A DNA stretch of 63,638 nt from Gnetum montanum (taxonomy: Eukaryota > Streptophyta > Gnetopsida > Gnetales > Gnetaceae). Under the pieces are notes generated by a model that worked only from the letters and a program-made list of their open reading frames with translations, did no database searches and was not told the origin of the DNA. The number at the start of each line of letters is the position of its first letter. Position 1 is the stretch's first letter. The stretch lies in the NCBI GenBank assembly GCA_015680685.1, contig MNCI01036774.1, positions 85,191 through 148,828 of the forward strand, written 5' to 3'. Of the stretch, positions 23,009 through 33,951 are shown piece after piece. The position numbers were made by a program, and so were the translations under genes.

Positions 23009-25097
23009 TGAAACACCACAAAAGTTTGGCCTAGCACTTTTAGATGGGACTCAAGCTAAGTCATGCCACTGCCCAATGTGAATACAGCATGACCAAACTC
23101 GAGAGCCTCCAAAACATCTTCAAATGACTCAAAACTAGACAGGAAAGGTCCCCTAGGCCCACAGGTGACTACAACAAGTCTCAGCATTAAGAATCAAGGG
23201 TTTCAAGCCCAAAAAAGTGCAAGTTTGGTCATAGACTTTGGTCACGCTGCCCAGCATATGACCAACGTGACCAAACTTTGGAGCCCCAAAATTGTGTCCA
23301 AACAGGCTAAATTTGGGCACGTAGACCCCCCTTGAGCATCATTGGAGTCCCCTATAGCTCCCAGCATCCAGAGCCTTGAAATTCAAGCTCAAAATCACAT
23401 GTTTTGAGCCACTTTCAGTTGGTCATGCTGAGGTCACGCTGCATAGTGTGACCAAACAAGAACAACTCAATTTAGGCATCTCTAGGCAGAATTTTGACAT
23501 AAATTCAACTCCTAGGAGCTAGGCAACAATTGTACATGTTCACGGGCTCCAGAAAATCAAAATTTGAGCCTCAAACATGGCATTTTTAGTTGGTCACGTT
23601 GTGGTCATGCTGTGCAGTGTGACCAAATAAAAATAGGGTAAATCAACCATTTTTAGGGATCATCTTCGATGTCCGAGCAACCCCCAAGGATAGGCAGCAC
23701 TCGTACATGTCCATAGGCTTAAAAAATTTACAATTTGGGCTTCAAACGTGCCATTTAAACTTGGTCACGTTGGGATCACACTTTGGTCATGCTGCACAGC
23801 ATGATCACAGCGTGACCAAACTAAACAGGCCTGAAAAAGATGCAAAATGGAGTCAAAATCAACACCTAGACCACCCTAGAGAATAGGCAGCAGTTAGGCA
23901 TCAAAAAAATGGAATCAATGTCAAAAAATCAGCTCAAAATAAAGCATGAACACTTGGTCATGCTGGGATTACACTTTGGTCACGCTGCACTGCGTGACCA
24001 ACCGAAATGGAGCCAAAAAAGCCTTTGAATGAGCTCAAATTTGACATGCAGTATCCTCTGGACATCAGGCATCTAGATCCACTCTTGGAACAAGCTTCAG
24101 AGGTCGAACATGGACCCCAAATTCATATTTTTGTTTCATACGCTGGATGCTCACACGCTGGATGCTAACACCAAGATGCCAGGACACGCCAGACCATAGT
24201 TTCAAAAGGCCAGAGATAAAATTATTTGTTGTAACAGAGCATTATTTTGTAAATTTTTTCTTTATTCTTTGAGCATGCCAAGCTCTTACGCTATGGATTG
24301 CACACACTAGCATAAGTCTTGGTCATGTTGTATGCTATACATTGTATCATATCATGCATCCGGTCAACGCACACACCTGTCACTTGATCTGCATGTTTTG
24401 CATCCCGCAGCCATGGATCTCCCTCCAGATATGAATCCCATGCTCATAAATCCTATAAATACCCCATTTTTCCACTAAATGGAGGTTGGGAAAAATTTTT
24501 GGGCATTAAGATCTATAACATCGACAACCCAAATCTCATACAGGGGGCATCACATAAATCTGGACAGGCTGAGCATTTGCAATCTTGGTCATGCTATATG
24601 CTAGATCCAGAAACCTGCGATCCCCCACCATCCATATACATTTCACATCGGGGCTAAACGTTCAGCTTGCGACCAATCTGCAACTGTGTTATGACCGGTG
24701 CACTTTTTTGTACTTTTCTTTTCAACACAAACAATTCATTTTTGCTGGCAATTGTTTGCAATCTTCGTTCTGTGCACTTTTTACGCTATTTTCACTTTAT
24801 TTAAATAGTTTACACCTATTTTACGTACATTTATGTTTAGTTTGCATTGTTGTTTACGTATAACCCAACGCATCGCAATTTGCATACGTTAGGGGAAGTC
24901 CTTGTTTGCTTCACATGCGGACCATTCTAGNCGTTAGGGGAAGTCCTTGTTTGCTTCACATGCGGACCATTCTAGGCACTCTCCCTTCGTTTATTTCCAG
25001 CTTGCCCTCACATGAAGGCAGGGTCTTACTGTGTTTTCTGTAGATCTCTTGGTGTCTATTTCATTCCAGCCTCACGTCGACGATTTCAGACGACACA
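23009..25097 (+). repeat. 3' LTR of B
   Basis: Partner of 4336-6358 with the same ends (TGAAACACC, GACACA) and many single-base differences, so the insertion is not recent. It is about 66 bp longer, and 45 bp of that are the artefact at 24931. Followed by the target copy ggtca (25098-25102). Confidence 0.93.
24887..24975. repeat. Assembly joint: 44-bp duplication around an N
   Basis: 24887-24930 equals 24932-24975, with N at 24931. Not present in the 5' LTR of B, so an artefact. Confidence 0.88.
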
Positions 25098-25102
25098 GGT
25101 CA
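25098..25102 (+). repeat. Target site duplication of B, right copy
   Basis: ggtca, identical to 4331-4335. Confidence 0.9.
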
Positions 25103-25969
25103 ATCTTTAACCATTGTTTCCATATGTCATTCATAGAGCCTATGGACTCTTTAGTTTGTGGGTTTGTCAGGGCATAAATGGCATGAGCCTAGTTTGGGAA
25201 GGAACCATTGACATTCCTTTATGGTGCAATTGTTAAATTATTCTCCTTAAACAATTCTTGCAATTAGCAATTTCTCATTTCATCCCCATCCATGACATCC
25301 ATTTTATTGGCATCGCCGTTGTGATTTTTCCCATTTTTCTTGTTCCCTATACTTTTCCACCCTATTGCTACTAGAGATTCGCTCTTAGTCATGGGGGCCC
25401 TATCACAAATTTTTCCATTCTACTACTTGTATCACCCCTATACCTTGGGTAGTTATCAATGATAAACCTTTAACCTAGTTTCTACCATAACCACAACCCA
25501 GCCACTGCACTTTATATCGAGGCAAGGTATCAAATGCATTATGGTTTACTTATCCTTGCTCATTCATGACTGTGTTGTGTGTGTAGATGGCAATTACACA
25601 AACTATGGACTGGGATAAGAGGAAGCACTTGGGATGGATTGAAGCTGGAGTGTTTATGTTGGGAACAAGTTTGGTTGTGTGGCTATAGATAAACAACAGA
25701 AGGTGTAATCGTGACATCAGCAGCAACGCACCTCATTTTCTTTACTCTCTCTTCAAGTTGTTAGATGAGGGTCTGGATGTTATCTATGTATAGTGTTCAC
25801 CACAAAGGGTGTGAACACCAATGTTGTAATATGTTTGTCGGTTTGTTCACTAGGCACTTTGAGTTTGTTATTCCCTATCGTTGTCAATTCTCATTCAGTC
25901 AATAATCTCATACCTTCCCAATATTTTGTAAGGAACTTGAGGACGAGTTTTCATTTAGTCGTGGGGGTA
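25103..25969 (+). mobile_element. A spacer, second half, acceptor-like site and polypurine tract
   Basis: Continues the spacer of A and aligns with the reverse complement of 60060-60900 in H. TTAGTCATGGGGGCCC at 25385-25400 is an internal copy of the polypurine motif. TGTGTTGTGTGTGTAG ends at 25586 directly before ATGGCAATTACAC; the same acceptor-plus-ATG arrangement precedes the extra ORF in K and its remnants in F and H. Here only a short remnant ORF follows. TTTAGTCGTGGGGGTA (25954-25969) is the terminal polypurine tract. Confidence 0.75.
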
Positions 25970-26491
25970 TGATGAGTTGCGATATCGTGTTTGCAATATC
26001 AGGTACATGATATCGGAGCCTTCCAAGTGATATCGCGTACGCAATATTGAGGCCTACGTCATTGCCTATAAATAAGAGGTAGGCGTACTTGGTTTGCATA
26101 GTTAGTCTTAGTCCCTTACCGAAAATCTTGCCTTTTTCCCTTTCTAGAGATAGAATTATTTCTGAGTGCTTGTAGTAGGAGTCATAAAGTGAACGGATCT
26201 TTATTCGAGCATTGTGTACTTGAGCACACCTTGTGTACGGTAATAAAGACGAACTTTGTGATAAACCTTGCAGCATTTAGAATAGATTAATTAATGTTAA
26301 TTACTATTACTTAATTCTTTTCTTAGTTAATTAATGTGCTCTCTCTCATCCTACAACTCTCCTAAGTAAGCACACTTAGTATGATCACTTCAAGCATGTG
26401 TGTAATGCTTGGTAACCTAGTAATAATTAGCGTTTGGTAATCCCAGTAGTGTTGCACTAGTTCAGGATGTGTACGGCAAGTGGGAAGGGAT
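25970..26491 (+). repeat. 3' LTR of A, left part
   Basis: Starts TGATGAG, has decayed GATATC palindromes and TATAAATA at 26067-26074, AATAAAG near 26242, and the last stem-loop unit (CACTT/AAGTG arms near 26380 and 26477). It breaks off at the N at 26492, where element K begins; the rest of this LTR is 33103-33248. Confidence 0.85.
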
Positions 26492-26492
26492 N

Positions 26493-27227
26493 TCTAGACA
26501 GTTATCCTTAGGTCGCAGTTCGCTGTATTCCCACTTGGACTAGTATTAGCTTTGTCATGTATGGTTTAGTCTAGAGTGAAGTGTATGATATGTTTCTATG
26601 CTAATGCTACTCTTGGGTATGATGGTAAATAATATTAACTAAGCTAGGAGAGAGAGTGTGAGAGAGAATCTAAGCTAGCCTAAGTGCGATGAGTATCTGG
26701 TCCTCAATCATCCATACACATCTTGGACCTCGTGCACGACTACCACTGGGATTACCAAGCGCAGATCCTAGGTATGCTACTGGGTTGCTAAGTAGTCACA
26801 CTTGAATGCTCGTGATCAAGTCGTACTCATTTCGCATTTAATAGGAGTTTAGGGTAGAGAGATATTAACTATGAAAGCAATAAATAACAATAACAATTAA
26901 TTAATTAAACGAAGTGAATGCTATAATGATGAAGTAATCTCGATCTTTATTTTTGGTCATGTGCATGTCTAAGTATGTCACACGTGAATAAGGATGCCAT
27001 ATAATTACAATCACAACACTAAGGGCATGCACTGAGAAATAATTCTAACTCTAAGAAGGAAAAAACTATAAGAGTTTGGGTAAGGAACTAAGAACTAAGT
27101 CCTAGAACAAGAAAAGCCGCCTCTTATTTATAAAAGTTGAAGTAGGCTATGATATCACATACACGATATCATAGCTACTACGATATCACGGCTATGTTAT
27201 CACAGCCAGCAAATTCATGACTCATCA
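26493..27227 (-). repeat. 3' LTR of K (truncated at the N)
   Basis: Aligns with 32352-33102; about 125 bp at its far end are missing where the N stands. The first base after the N falls in the shared phrase TCTAGACAGTT. Inner stem-loop arms and decayed GATATC palindromes are visible. Confidence 0.88.
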
Positions 27228-27379
27228 TACCCCCACGACTAAATGAAAACTCGTCCTCGAGTTAAAGTGAGAACATGCTCCATTGATTACACAGTGGATA
27301 GGTATGGGATTATTGACTGACTAGAATGGATTCATGCCGCAGTGTGGAGTTAGAAAAAAATTGAGACACAACACAAAAG
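27228..27379 (-). mobile_element. K polypurine tract and 3' untranslated region
   Basis: Read on minus the block ends TTTAGTCGTGGGGGTA (27243-27228) directly at the LTR. No ORF. Confidence 0.8.
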
Positions 27380-28178
27380 AAAATCCTATGATTACAAAAT
27401 TGGATGGAACTCATGTAGTTCTTGGTGGCAGTGGCTTCTCCATGGGTGTCTTTCCCTTTTCTTGCACTCCAGGTCTTGGTATTTGATGGCGTTGAAGTAT
27501 GACCTAGAGTTTCTCCTCTTGTAAGGCCTTGAGTGCCTTGGCGTGCGTGTAAGCTTGCGCTTGTGCCATAGAGGCATCCCAGTCAGCCTTCTCTTTTTCT
27601 TCTACCACCCTTTTATTCTCTGTCAACAGTTTATTAAGTTGCTCAGTTTTGAAAGTGTCCAGCTGGTTCTAAGCAACCTTTGGCCCTGTATTGGGAAGGT
27701 TTAATACTTCCAAAATGGCTTGAATAGAGAAATCAACAGTCACACCACAATTGTTAACCATGGTGCCTTCTTCTTTATTGTGCCAAAATTGGTACATTTC
27801 CCCTAAGTACCAAGCACCGCTTTCAGAGAGGGTAGGCCATAATGAGGATCCTTTGAGGTGATCCCTAACGACCTTTAGAGCAAATTCTGTGAAAGGTCCG
27901 AAGTTTATTTCCATGATCACTACAGTGAATATGGACCTTTCATGGATGGTTTGAATACAATCCTGGGGCAACGTGAGATATCGTCCTTGTTCAGACGTTG
28001 CAACAGCTTCTCCTTCCACCTGCCTTGATTGTATAGTAGCAGAGTCTTCTTTGTGGATACTAAATGATTGTTCCTCCTGCTCTGCATGTTGTTCGACAAG
28101 AACTTGTTCTTCACCTCTCCTAGGTCTTTTGATCACACCTTGAGCAAGACCTTCTTGTTGTCCGCATTTCGGGGCCAT
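27380..28178 (-). pseudogene. K extra ORF (internally deleted)
   Basis: An unbroken 169-residue ORF from the Met at 28178 (MAPKCGQQ) to 27669, then further homologous frame to about 27380. It holds FGPFTEFALKVVRD, SGAWYLGEMYQFWHNKEEG and GVTVDFSIQAILEVLNLP, matched by E at 48230-48470 (FGPFMEFVSEVVKRK, WYLGETY, FWHNKEEG). After 27660 the text resembles the coiled-coil end of G (NKLLTENKRVVEEKEKADWD), so the middle has been deleted. ATG follows AG at 28180-28179, a likely splice acceptor. The pattern recalls the plant-transposon-protein domain (Transposase_32/PF20167), a family call that needs a profile search. Role unknown; position is that of the env-like gene in Athila. Confidence 0.65.
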
Positions 28179-28491
28179 CTACAATCACATGGGGCCAATC
28201 GTTAGTAAGGTTGTTACCAAAGTTAGGTTATACCTTATTGCTTACCTTAATAGATTTACTTTATTTCTGTGTGATGTTAATTATTAGAAGAACATGTCCT
28301 CGAAAGATTATAATGTTGAGTCCTCTTTGCTTAGGTGGTTTCCAAATTTAATTTTCTGGTATAGCTAAGGGGATGAAATTGTTTTTAATACATTCTATTC
28401 TTAATTTTACAACTAGTTACCCTTAAATATGTCCTTCAGGCGATGATGAATTTCAAAAAATTACAAAAAATTTATGCGTTATTCAGCGTGT

Positions 28492-28510
28492 GCCCCTCCC
28501 CCACGACAAA
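28492..28510 (-). promoter_or_regulatory. Internal polypurine-like motif before K extra ORF
   Basis: TTTGTCGTGGGGGAGGGGC on minus, about 310 bp upstream of the extra ORF start; A and H have the motif at the same place. Confidence 0.5.
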
Positions 28511-30108
28511 GCTGAACACTCCAAGTTCAAGTAGGTTCAGATGGAATGAAAATCGAAGTACCAACGAGTGAGATATAGGTATAAAAGCAAGGGTCTCACA
28601 ATCACAAATTATAGAGAAAAATTCGAAAAACTCCCCTGTGTGAATAGTGGAAAATGATGGTAAGTGTTGCGTGGGGGGGGGGGGGGGGGTCACGTATATA
28701 TATATTTTCATTGAAGTTAGTGCACTTAGAGAATGTACCAAATTTTTAATATTTTTTTTGAAATTAAATGATGTAAACTAAGGACATTTGGATGATTGTT
28801 AAAGGGTTCCAGGGTGATTCAACTAGTTCTGAAGGCACGAAAATTATGATGGTATGGAATTTATCAATAAGGACCTCAGATGGTAGAGAAAAAGGCTATG
28901 TGATGGTTCATAGGAACGTTGAATCAGAGGGATAGTAATAAGGGAAAGAAAATCATTGGCAATATGCTAAGGATAATAAATGGTTTGTGGAAGATGGGTC
29001 ATGAGTGCAAATTACAAAAATTACGCAAGTTGGTCCTCCCCAAAGCAGGTTCCAATCTTTAATGCTCTTATATAATCACACTTAAAAAGTGTCTGTGGGC
29101 ACTCGAAGGATTAAATGTAGTCTGCACTAGTTCCACAAAACACACACATGTAAATATCACTGGGATGAGGTAAGAATTCTACGCTATACGAGACACGAGC
29201 TACAATTACATGGACAACGAGGTGAGATGGGGTATAGAAGGGATTGTAGAGATTGGGACATGAGGTAACTGACCCAGGGCACAATGAATCTTGCATGTAA
29301 AGCATGATTAATGTGTCATTAACCTGTCATTCCAAGATCAGGACCAAGTCCATTCCTCTAATTAGTAACACCACATTGTTTCATCCCATGATGAGTAACT
29401 ATGAGAGTACCAGAACAACAAGGCATACGATCACTTAGCATTTTGTTCAAGGGAGGAGTGATTTTTGTTTTGTGTCACTTTTCTTTTTGTTTTCTTTTCT
29501 CTTTCTTCTTCTTTTTTTTTCTTTTTTGAATGCTGCATCTAGAGAAACTGCCAACCTTTAGGCATGGGTGCATGTCTTTCCAGAAGGACCCCCTAGAACA
29601 GCATTGGATTTTTGAGTGCCTTTTGATTACTCTTACTTCCATTTTGCTTTAGATCTACAAGGATCTTAGTACAACCATGTTTCGTGATAACTCTCATAGA
29701 TGTCACGAAAGAGAATCCGCAAGTCCCCTTGATGTCACACTCGAATCATTCCCTCTTGGTCCATCCTTCTTCATTCTAGGTACAATGAACACAAAATTAA
29801 TTTTAAGTTTTAAGAATGTCAAGAATATCACTGTACCCTTGAATAGACCTCTTATTTGTAGAATGGATGAGTGGGTGTAATGGGCTGACTGTCCACATAA
29901 TTGATCACTTGAAACTTGATAACATAGAACACACCTCAACCAATGAGCTATATGAGTGTTTTATTCGTAGAAGAGATTACTTATAAAAACATAAAAAGAC
30001 AAAACAAGAAATTGAAAATTGAAAAATGAAAAACTGAAAATAAAAAGTTGTAAAAGTGAAGAAGATGAAAAATATTTATTAATCTTGCTTGTTATTAAAA
30101 TGGGGGAT

Positions 30109-30125
30109 ATCCCCCATAACTAAAC
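30109..30125 (-). promoter_or_regulatory. Internal polypurine-like motif after K gag
   Basis: TTTAGTTATGGGGGATA on minus, corresponding to the post-pol motif of A and D. It forms a small palindrome with GGGGGATATCCCCC. Confidence 0.5.
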
Positions 30126-30440
30126 AGTTGAGAATGGCAAGGATTAATAAATGAAAGGTGAGGATCCTTGCATGTTGGAAACATTGGGACCTAGTCATAC
30201 TTACCCCATTGGGGTTCACAAACCTGATTATAGTAAGCATAGTGGGGCAATTTATGGGATGTGGTTCCTGGATAAAGAGTTAACCCATTATGATACTTAG
30301 GATCATAACATGATATGCAAGGATCATGATGTCATCCTCCATGGCTGTATTCATTGGGCTGTATGGTTGTTGGAGTGTTAATTGGTGGCCCTGATGAAAT
30401 AACATGAGGCTTTGGGGTCGAAGAGAAAGTTGCACCACAG

Positions 30441-31871
30441 TGTTGGACTTGTGCTAAGTTGGAGGATGCAGTGGCCTTGGAATTGTGTTGTCCCTTCCTA
30501 GGGTCTTGTGTAAAGAAGGGATGCCTTTGATGTTGAGGAGGTCTCTCACTGCTGTTAGTAATATTAGCACAAGTGACGTTTGTGGATTGTTGCTATGGTG
30601 TAGACACTTTAGGAACAGTTGGTGGATGTAGGAGGGAAAGGATGAGAATGTTGAAATCCAGGAGAAGCGTGAGGTACATAAGGTGGTGGTTGTGTTGAGG
30701 ACATGGGTTGATGGTATTGAAAAGAATGATAATGCGGTGAGATAGAGTATGTTGAACCAGTTGGGGAAACAGGATGTTGACCTAGATAAGCATTTGGATT
30801 CGAATGATATGAAGGGTGTCTCCAGTTTAGGGGTGGCTTCCCCCATGACTGGGATTGTTGCCACTGTGATCGAACACAGTATCTCTATACAAAATTAGGA
30901 TGTAACATGCTTCCCCAATGCTCATATAAATTTAATATGATTGGGCATTGGCCCTTGGGGTGATCGTACAAGAAAATGTTGCATTCATACATGTGATTGG
31001 CAGTTGAGCTCTTATTTTCCTTATCCCTTCTTTCCGATTATCTACTGATACTTTGTCCTACTTCTCGGGTTGTCAAAACTCTATCTCCAATGATATCAAT
31101 ATGTTCTCCACAATTTTTATGCGTCCATTCCAACATCTTATTAATCTTTGCCTTGACTTCCTCTCATAATTGTTGTACTGGAAAAGAGAGTTCTTCCACC
31201 TTGAGATTAGTTGATTTCTCCTTTTTGTGGTTATGGTCCTTTGTTAAGTTGAGACTTTGGTCCTGTTGATGTTTTTCAACACTCTCCCATCTAGCCATTT
31301 CTCCTTCTTCTTTTGCTACCCACTTAATAATCTCTTGGACTTGATGGGTTTGTAGTTCGTATAGTTGACCTTGGGCATACATCCCTAGGGTTTCTCTTGT
31401 TGCATCATGAAGCCCATCCATGATATGGTACATTAACCTTTCCTCGGAGAAATCATGGCTTGTACAATTGTTTAATAGTGCATAATATCTTTCTAAGGCC
31501 ATGTCCAAGGGTTCATGTTGTGCTTGTTTCCACTCTTGGATTTGTTTCCTCAAGGCCGACACTCTTGTGTAGGTTTGATATCTTTCGTTAAAGTGGTCTA
31601 CCGTTGTTGGCCAATGTCGTATTGAATTTGGTTTTAACGATCTATACCATACTTTTGCTTGACCAACAAGTGTCATAGGGAAGAGCTTGAGTTTTTGCCA
31701 ACTGTTATCAATGTTGTTCCATGTGTAGGAATTGTAGAAGGCTTGTAAATGTTGTTGCAGATCTAAGTCATAGCCTCCTGAAAACTTGGGAAAGTTGTTT
31801 AAATCGAGCCTGGGTAGATGGCTCTCTTTATGATGCCTACGAGAGATTTGAATAGCCTCTTGTATTTGCAT
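30441..31871 (-). pseudogene. gag: K gag
   Basis: Starts at the Met at 31871 and is open for 235 residues. It has PKFSGGYDLDLQQHLQAFYN, MTLVGQAKVWYRSLKPNSI, then RVSALRKQIQEWKQ and ETLGMYAQGQLYELQTHQV, the layout of the retrotransposon gag core as in Athila. After a stop at 31164 the frame continues to a degenerate zinc knuckle near 30985-30945 (CNIFLYDHPKGQC; the second Cys is Phe) and a proline-rich end (QSWGKPPLNW) in another frame. A homologous gag is fragment C at 33249-33951. Protease is absent. Gag would package element RNA. Confidence 0.88.
30835..30851 (-). promoter_or_regulatory. Polypurine-like motif inside K gag
   Basis: CAGTCATGGGGGAAGCC on minus, encoding the QSWG of gag's proline-rich end. 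H has the same at 63248-63264. Confidence 0.4.
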
Positions 31872-32192
31872 TAAGCTTGTAGTGGCCAGTAGGGGTTCAA
31901 CTTCATTAGGTAAGTTATGCTTTTGTGCATTGGAATGATGTTGCTTTCATTTATGTTTATAAGAAACCTCCACCTCGGGTTGTGTACTCCAATCTTCATT
32001 GTCATATAATTTGTTGATTCTCCAATGAACTTCCTCACTAGATGTGGCATTATTATAATCTTGTAGGAGTGGCATGATTGCACAATTGTGTGTGAATTTA
32101 TATGTAACTTTTTATAATTATTTCTTTCTAAAAGATATATCGTTAATTCCTCTACAGGGACCTTGTATGATATATCTAGATAACTAGCACCG
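31872..32192 (-). mobile_element. K leader
   Basis: Leader between primer site and gag. An ORF of 124 codons on minus (32245-31871) begins in the LTR and crosses the leader; it has no recognisable domain and I regard it as accidental. Confidence 0.6.
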
Positions 32193-32210
32193 TCCTTGGC
32201 AACGGCACCA
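32193..32210 (-). other. Primer binding site of K (tRNA-Asp type)
   Basis: On minus TGGTGCCGTTGCCAAGGA starts one base after the LTR. It is close to TGGCGCCGTTGCCGGGGA, the tRNA-Asp site used by Athila elements, and supports that assignment. Confidence 0.85.
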
Positions 32211-32211
32211 A

Positions 32212-33102
32212 TGATGAGTGGCGACGTACCCCTACACTCAACCATATGAATACGAGTGTTTCATGCATGAACTGGTTGAACTGCGCAGACGGACTAGTTG
32301 TGGTATCTAGACAGNACTGGTTGAACTGCGCAGACGGACTAGTTGTGGTATCTAGACAGTTGTCCTTAGGTCGCAGTTCACTATCTTCCCACTTGGACTA
32401 GTATTAGCTTTGTCACGTATGGTTTAGTCCAGAGTGAGGTGTATGATATGTTTCTATGCTAATGCTACTCCTGGGTATGATGGTAAATAATATTAACTAA
32501 GTTAGGAGAGAGAGGGTGAGAGAGAATCTAAGCTAGCCTAAGTGCGATGAGTATCTAGTCCTCAATCATCCATACACATCTTGGACCTCGTGCACGACTA
32601 CCATTGGGATTACCAAGCGCAGATCCTAGGTATGCTACTGGGTTGCTAAGTAGTCACACTTGAATGCTTGTGATCAAGTCGTACGCATTCCACGTTTAAT
32701 AGGAGTTTAGGGTAGAGAGATATTAACTATGAAAGTAATAAATAACAATAACAATTAATTAGTTAAACTAAGTGAATGCTATAATGATGAAGTAATCTTG
32801 ATCTTTATTTTTGGTCATGTGCATGTCCAAGTATGTCACACGTGAATAAGGATGCCGTATAATTACAATCACCACACTAAGGGCATGCACTGAGAAATAA
32901 TTCTAACTCTAAGAAGGAAAAAACTGTAAGAGTTTGGGTAAGGAACTAAGAACTAAGTCCTAGAACAAGAAAAGCCACCTCTTATTTATAAAAGTTGAAG
33001 CAGGCTGTGATATCGTGGCTATGATATCACGACCATTGTGATATTGTGGCTACTGCAATATCACGGCTGCGATATCACAGCCAATAAATTCATGACTCAT
33101 CA
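32212..33102 (-). repeat. 5' LTR of K
   Basis: Ends TGATGAG (32212) and CTCATCA (33102) and matches 26493-27227. In sense (minus) direction it keeps one stem-loop with arms CTTGATCA (32678-32671) and TGATTGAG (32568-32561). A single-N joint at 32315 adds a 44-bp duplication (32271-32314 equals 32316-32359). Confidence 0.9.
32271..32359. repeat. Assembly joint: 44-bp duplication around an N
   Basis: 32271-32314 equals 32316-32359 with N at 32315; other LTR copies have the stretch once. Confidence 0.87.
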
Positions 33103-33248
33103 ACAAGTAAGCTTGGGAAGGCATCGATTGATCAACCCATCCTTGTTCCAAAAAGGCGCATAAGCACTTAGTCCTTGAAATTCGACGGAATCGTGCATGG
33201 ACGCTCATATTTGTATGGTTGAGCGTAGGGATACCTCGTCACTGATCA
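33103..33248 (+). repeat. 3' LTR of A, right part
   Basis: Reads ACAAGTAAGCTTGGGAAGGC to GTCACTGATCA and aligns with 1108-1250 of Z on the same strand. It completes the LTR begun at 25970 after the K insertion. acaag at its start may be K's target copy; the other copy is lost at the N. Confidence 0.82.
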
Positions 33249-33951
33249 TATGGGGTCAAAATAAAAATAGAAATCAAAGCCAAGGTCAAAATTAAAGACA
33301 TCAAAATGAGCATAGATAAACTCATCACAATCAGACAAATAGAAATAGAAATTTTCACCACAACATGTTTGATGATGGTAAACCCTTGTTGGCCACTAAG
33401 AGGATGATGTAGATCACAGAGGTAGTTAAAATATCCCACAGGCATTGTTAGGAAAGTCGCATCAAAAGGCTTAATATGAATAATATCTCTAAATGTTTTT
33501 TGCAAGCCTTCCATGATGCTTACATCTTACAAAACATTGAAAGTGGATGGTAGAAGGTTAAGCTCTTTGCTAGGACACTAATAGACAAAGCCGAAGTGTG
33601 GTATAGATCGTTGAAACCAAATTCAATCCATTAGTGGTCCACAATGCTAGAACTCTTCAATGAGAAATACTAAACCTATGCGAGGGTGTCCAACCTAAGG
33701 AAACAAATCCAAGGATATAAACAAGAACTTGAAACCTTGGATATGGCCCTAGATAGATACTATTCTCTACTGAATAAATGTCCAAGCCGTGGTTTCTCTC
33801 AAGAAGAGCAACTTTTCCACATCATAGATGGGCTTCATAGTCAAACAAGAGAGACCCTTGGGATGTATGCTCAAGGTCAATTATATGAATTAGAAACCCA
33901 TTAGATCCAAAAGCTAATCAAGCATGTGGTAAAAGAAGAAGGAGAGCTATG
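33249..33951 (+). pseudogene. gag: Fragment C: Athila-like gag
   Basis: Homologous to K gag but on +: KAEVWYRSLKPNSI (33590), SNLRKQIQGYKQELETLDMALDRYYSLLNKCPSRGFSQEE and ETLGMYAQGQLYELETH. It has stops and lacks the start, which should lie beyond the left end of A outside this window. Its downstream end is cut by the LTR of D. It is the oldest layer at this spot, being host to both A and D. Confidence 0.85.

Larger units (their letters stand above)
4336..25097 (+). mobile_element. Element B: complete Tat-like Ty3/gypsy retrotransposon, 20.8 kb
   Basis: Two LTRs (4336-6358 and 23009-25097), a perfect 5-bp target duplication, primer site, gag-pro, antisense gene, pol and polypurine tract make a structurally whole but coding-dead element. 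Tat affinity comes from great length, the two RNase H domains, the YVDDIVVKSK motif, the protease motif VDDGAATN and the antisense ORF between gag-pro and pol. It interrupts the spacer of A and is therefore younger than A. Confidence 0.93.
28179..30440 (-). mobile_element. K spacer
   Basis: Non-coding, homologous in pieces to the spacers of A, D and E. It holds two internal polypurine-like motifs (28492-28510 and 30109-30125), a run of 17 G at 28673-28689 with a short TA repeat beside it, and the shared phrase near 29560-29590. Short ORFs on both strands look accidental. Confidence 0.7.
26493..33102 (-). mobile_element. Element K: pol-less Athila-like element nested in A's LTR
   Basis: On minus: 5' LTR 33102-32212, primer site 32210-32193, gag 31871 to about 30440, spacer, extra ORF 28178-27380, polypurine tract 27243-27228, 3' LTR 27227-26493 (its outer end lost at the N). 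No protease, reverse transcriptase or integrase is present, so K must have been moved by enzymes from elsewhere. It splits the 3' LTR of A. Confidence 0.85.
1251..33248 (+). mobile_element. Element A: Athila-like Ty3/gypsy, interrupted by B and K
   Basis: The pieces of one element are 1251-4335 (pol and spacer), 25103-25969 (spacer and polypurine tract), and the 3' LTR 25970-26491 plus 33103-33248. Continuity across B is shown by the perfect 5-bp duplication and by homology of both spacer halves to the unbroken spacer of H. The part upstream of mid reverse transcriptase is missing from the window because Z cut it there. A has no long extra ORF, only a remnant after the acceptor-like site at 25585. 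Confidence 0.82.

Noticed and set aside
4336-25097. B as a pararetrovirus or virus insertion
   Set aside because: LTRs, target duplication, integrase and Tat features identify an LTR retrotransposon; no movement or coat protein seen.
28673-28689. Run of 17 G as a quadruplex or polypurine tract
   Set aside because: A single homopolymer without flanking spacing; length is probably slippage or base-calling.
30454-30864. 136-codon ORF on minus in K
   Set aside because: The neighbouring frame carries the proline-rich gag end found in H (QSWG motif), so this frame is off-register.
30997-31269. 90-codon ORF on + at K
   Set aside because: Shadow of gag on minus.
31871-32245. 124-codon ORF crossing K's LTR and leader
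   Set aside because: No domain, overlaps primer site and LTR end.
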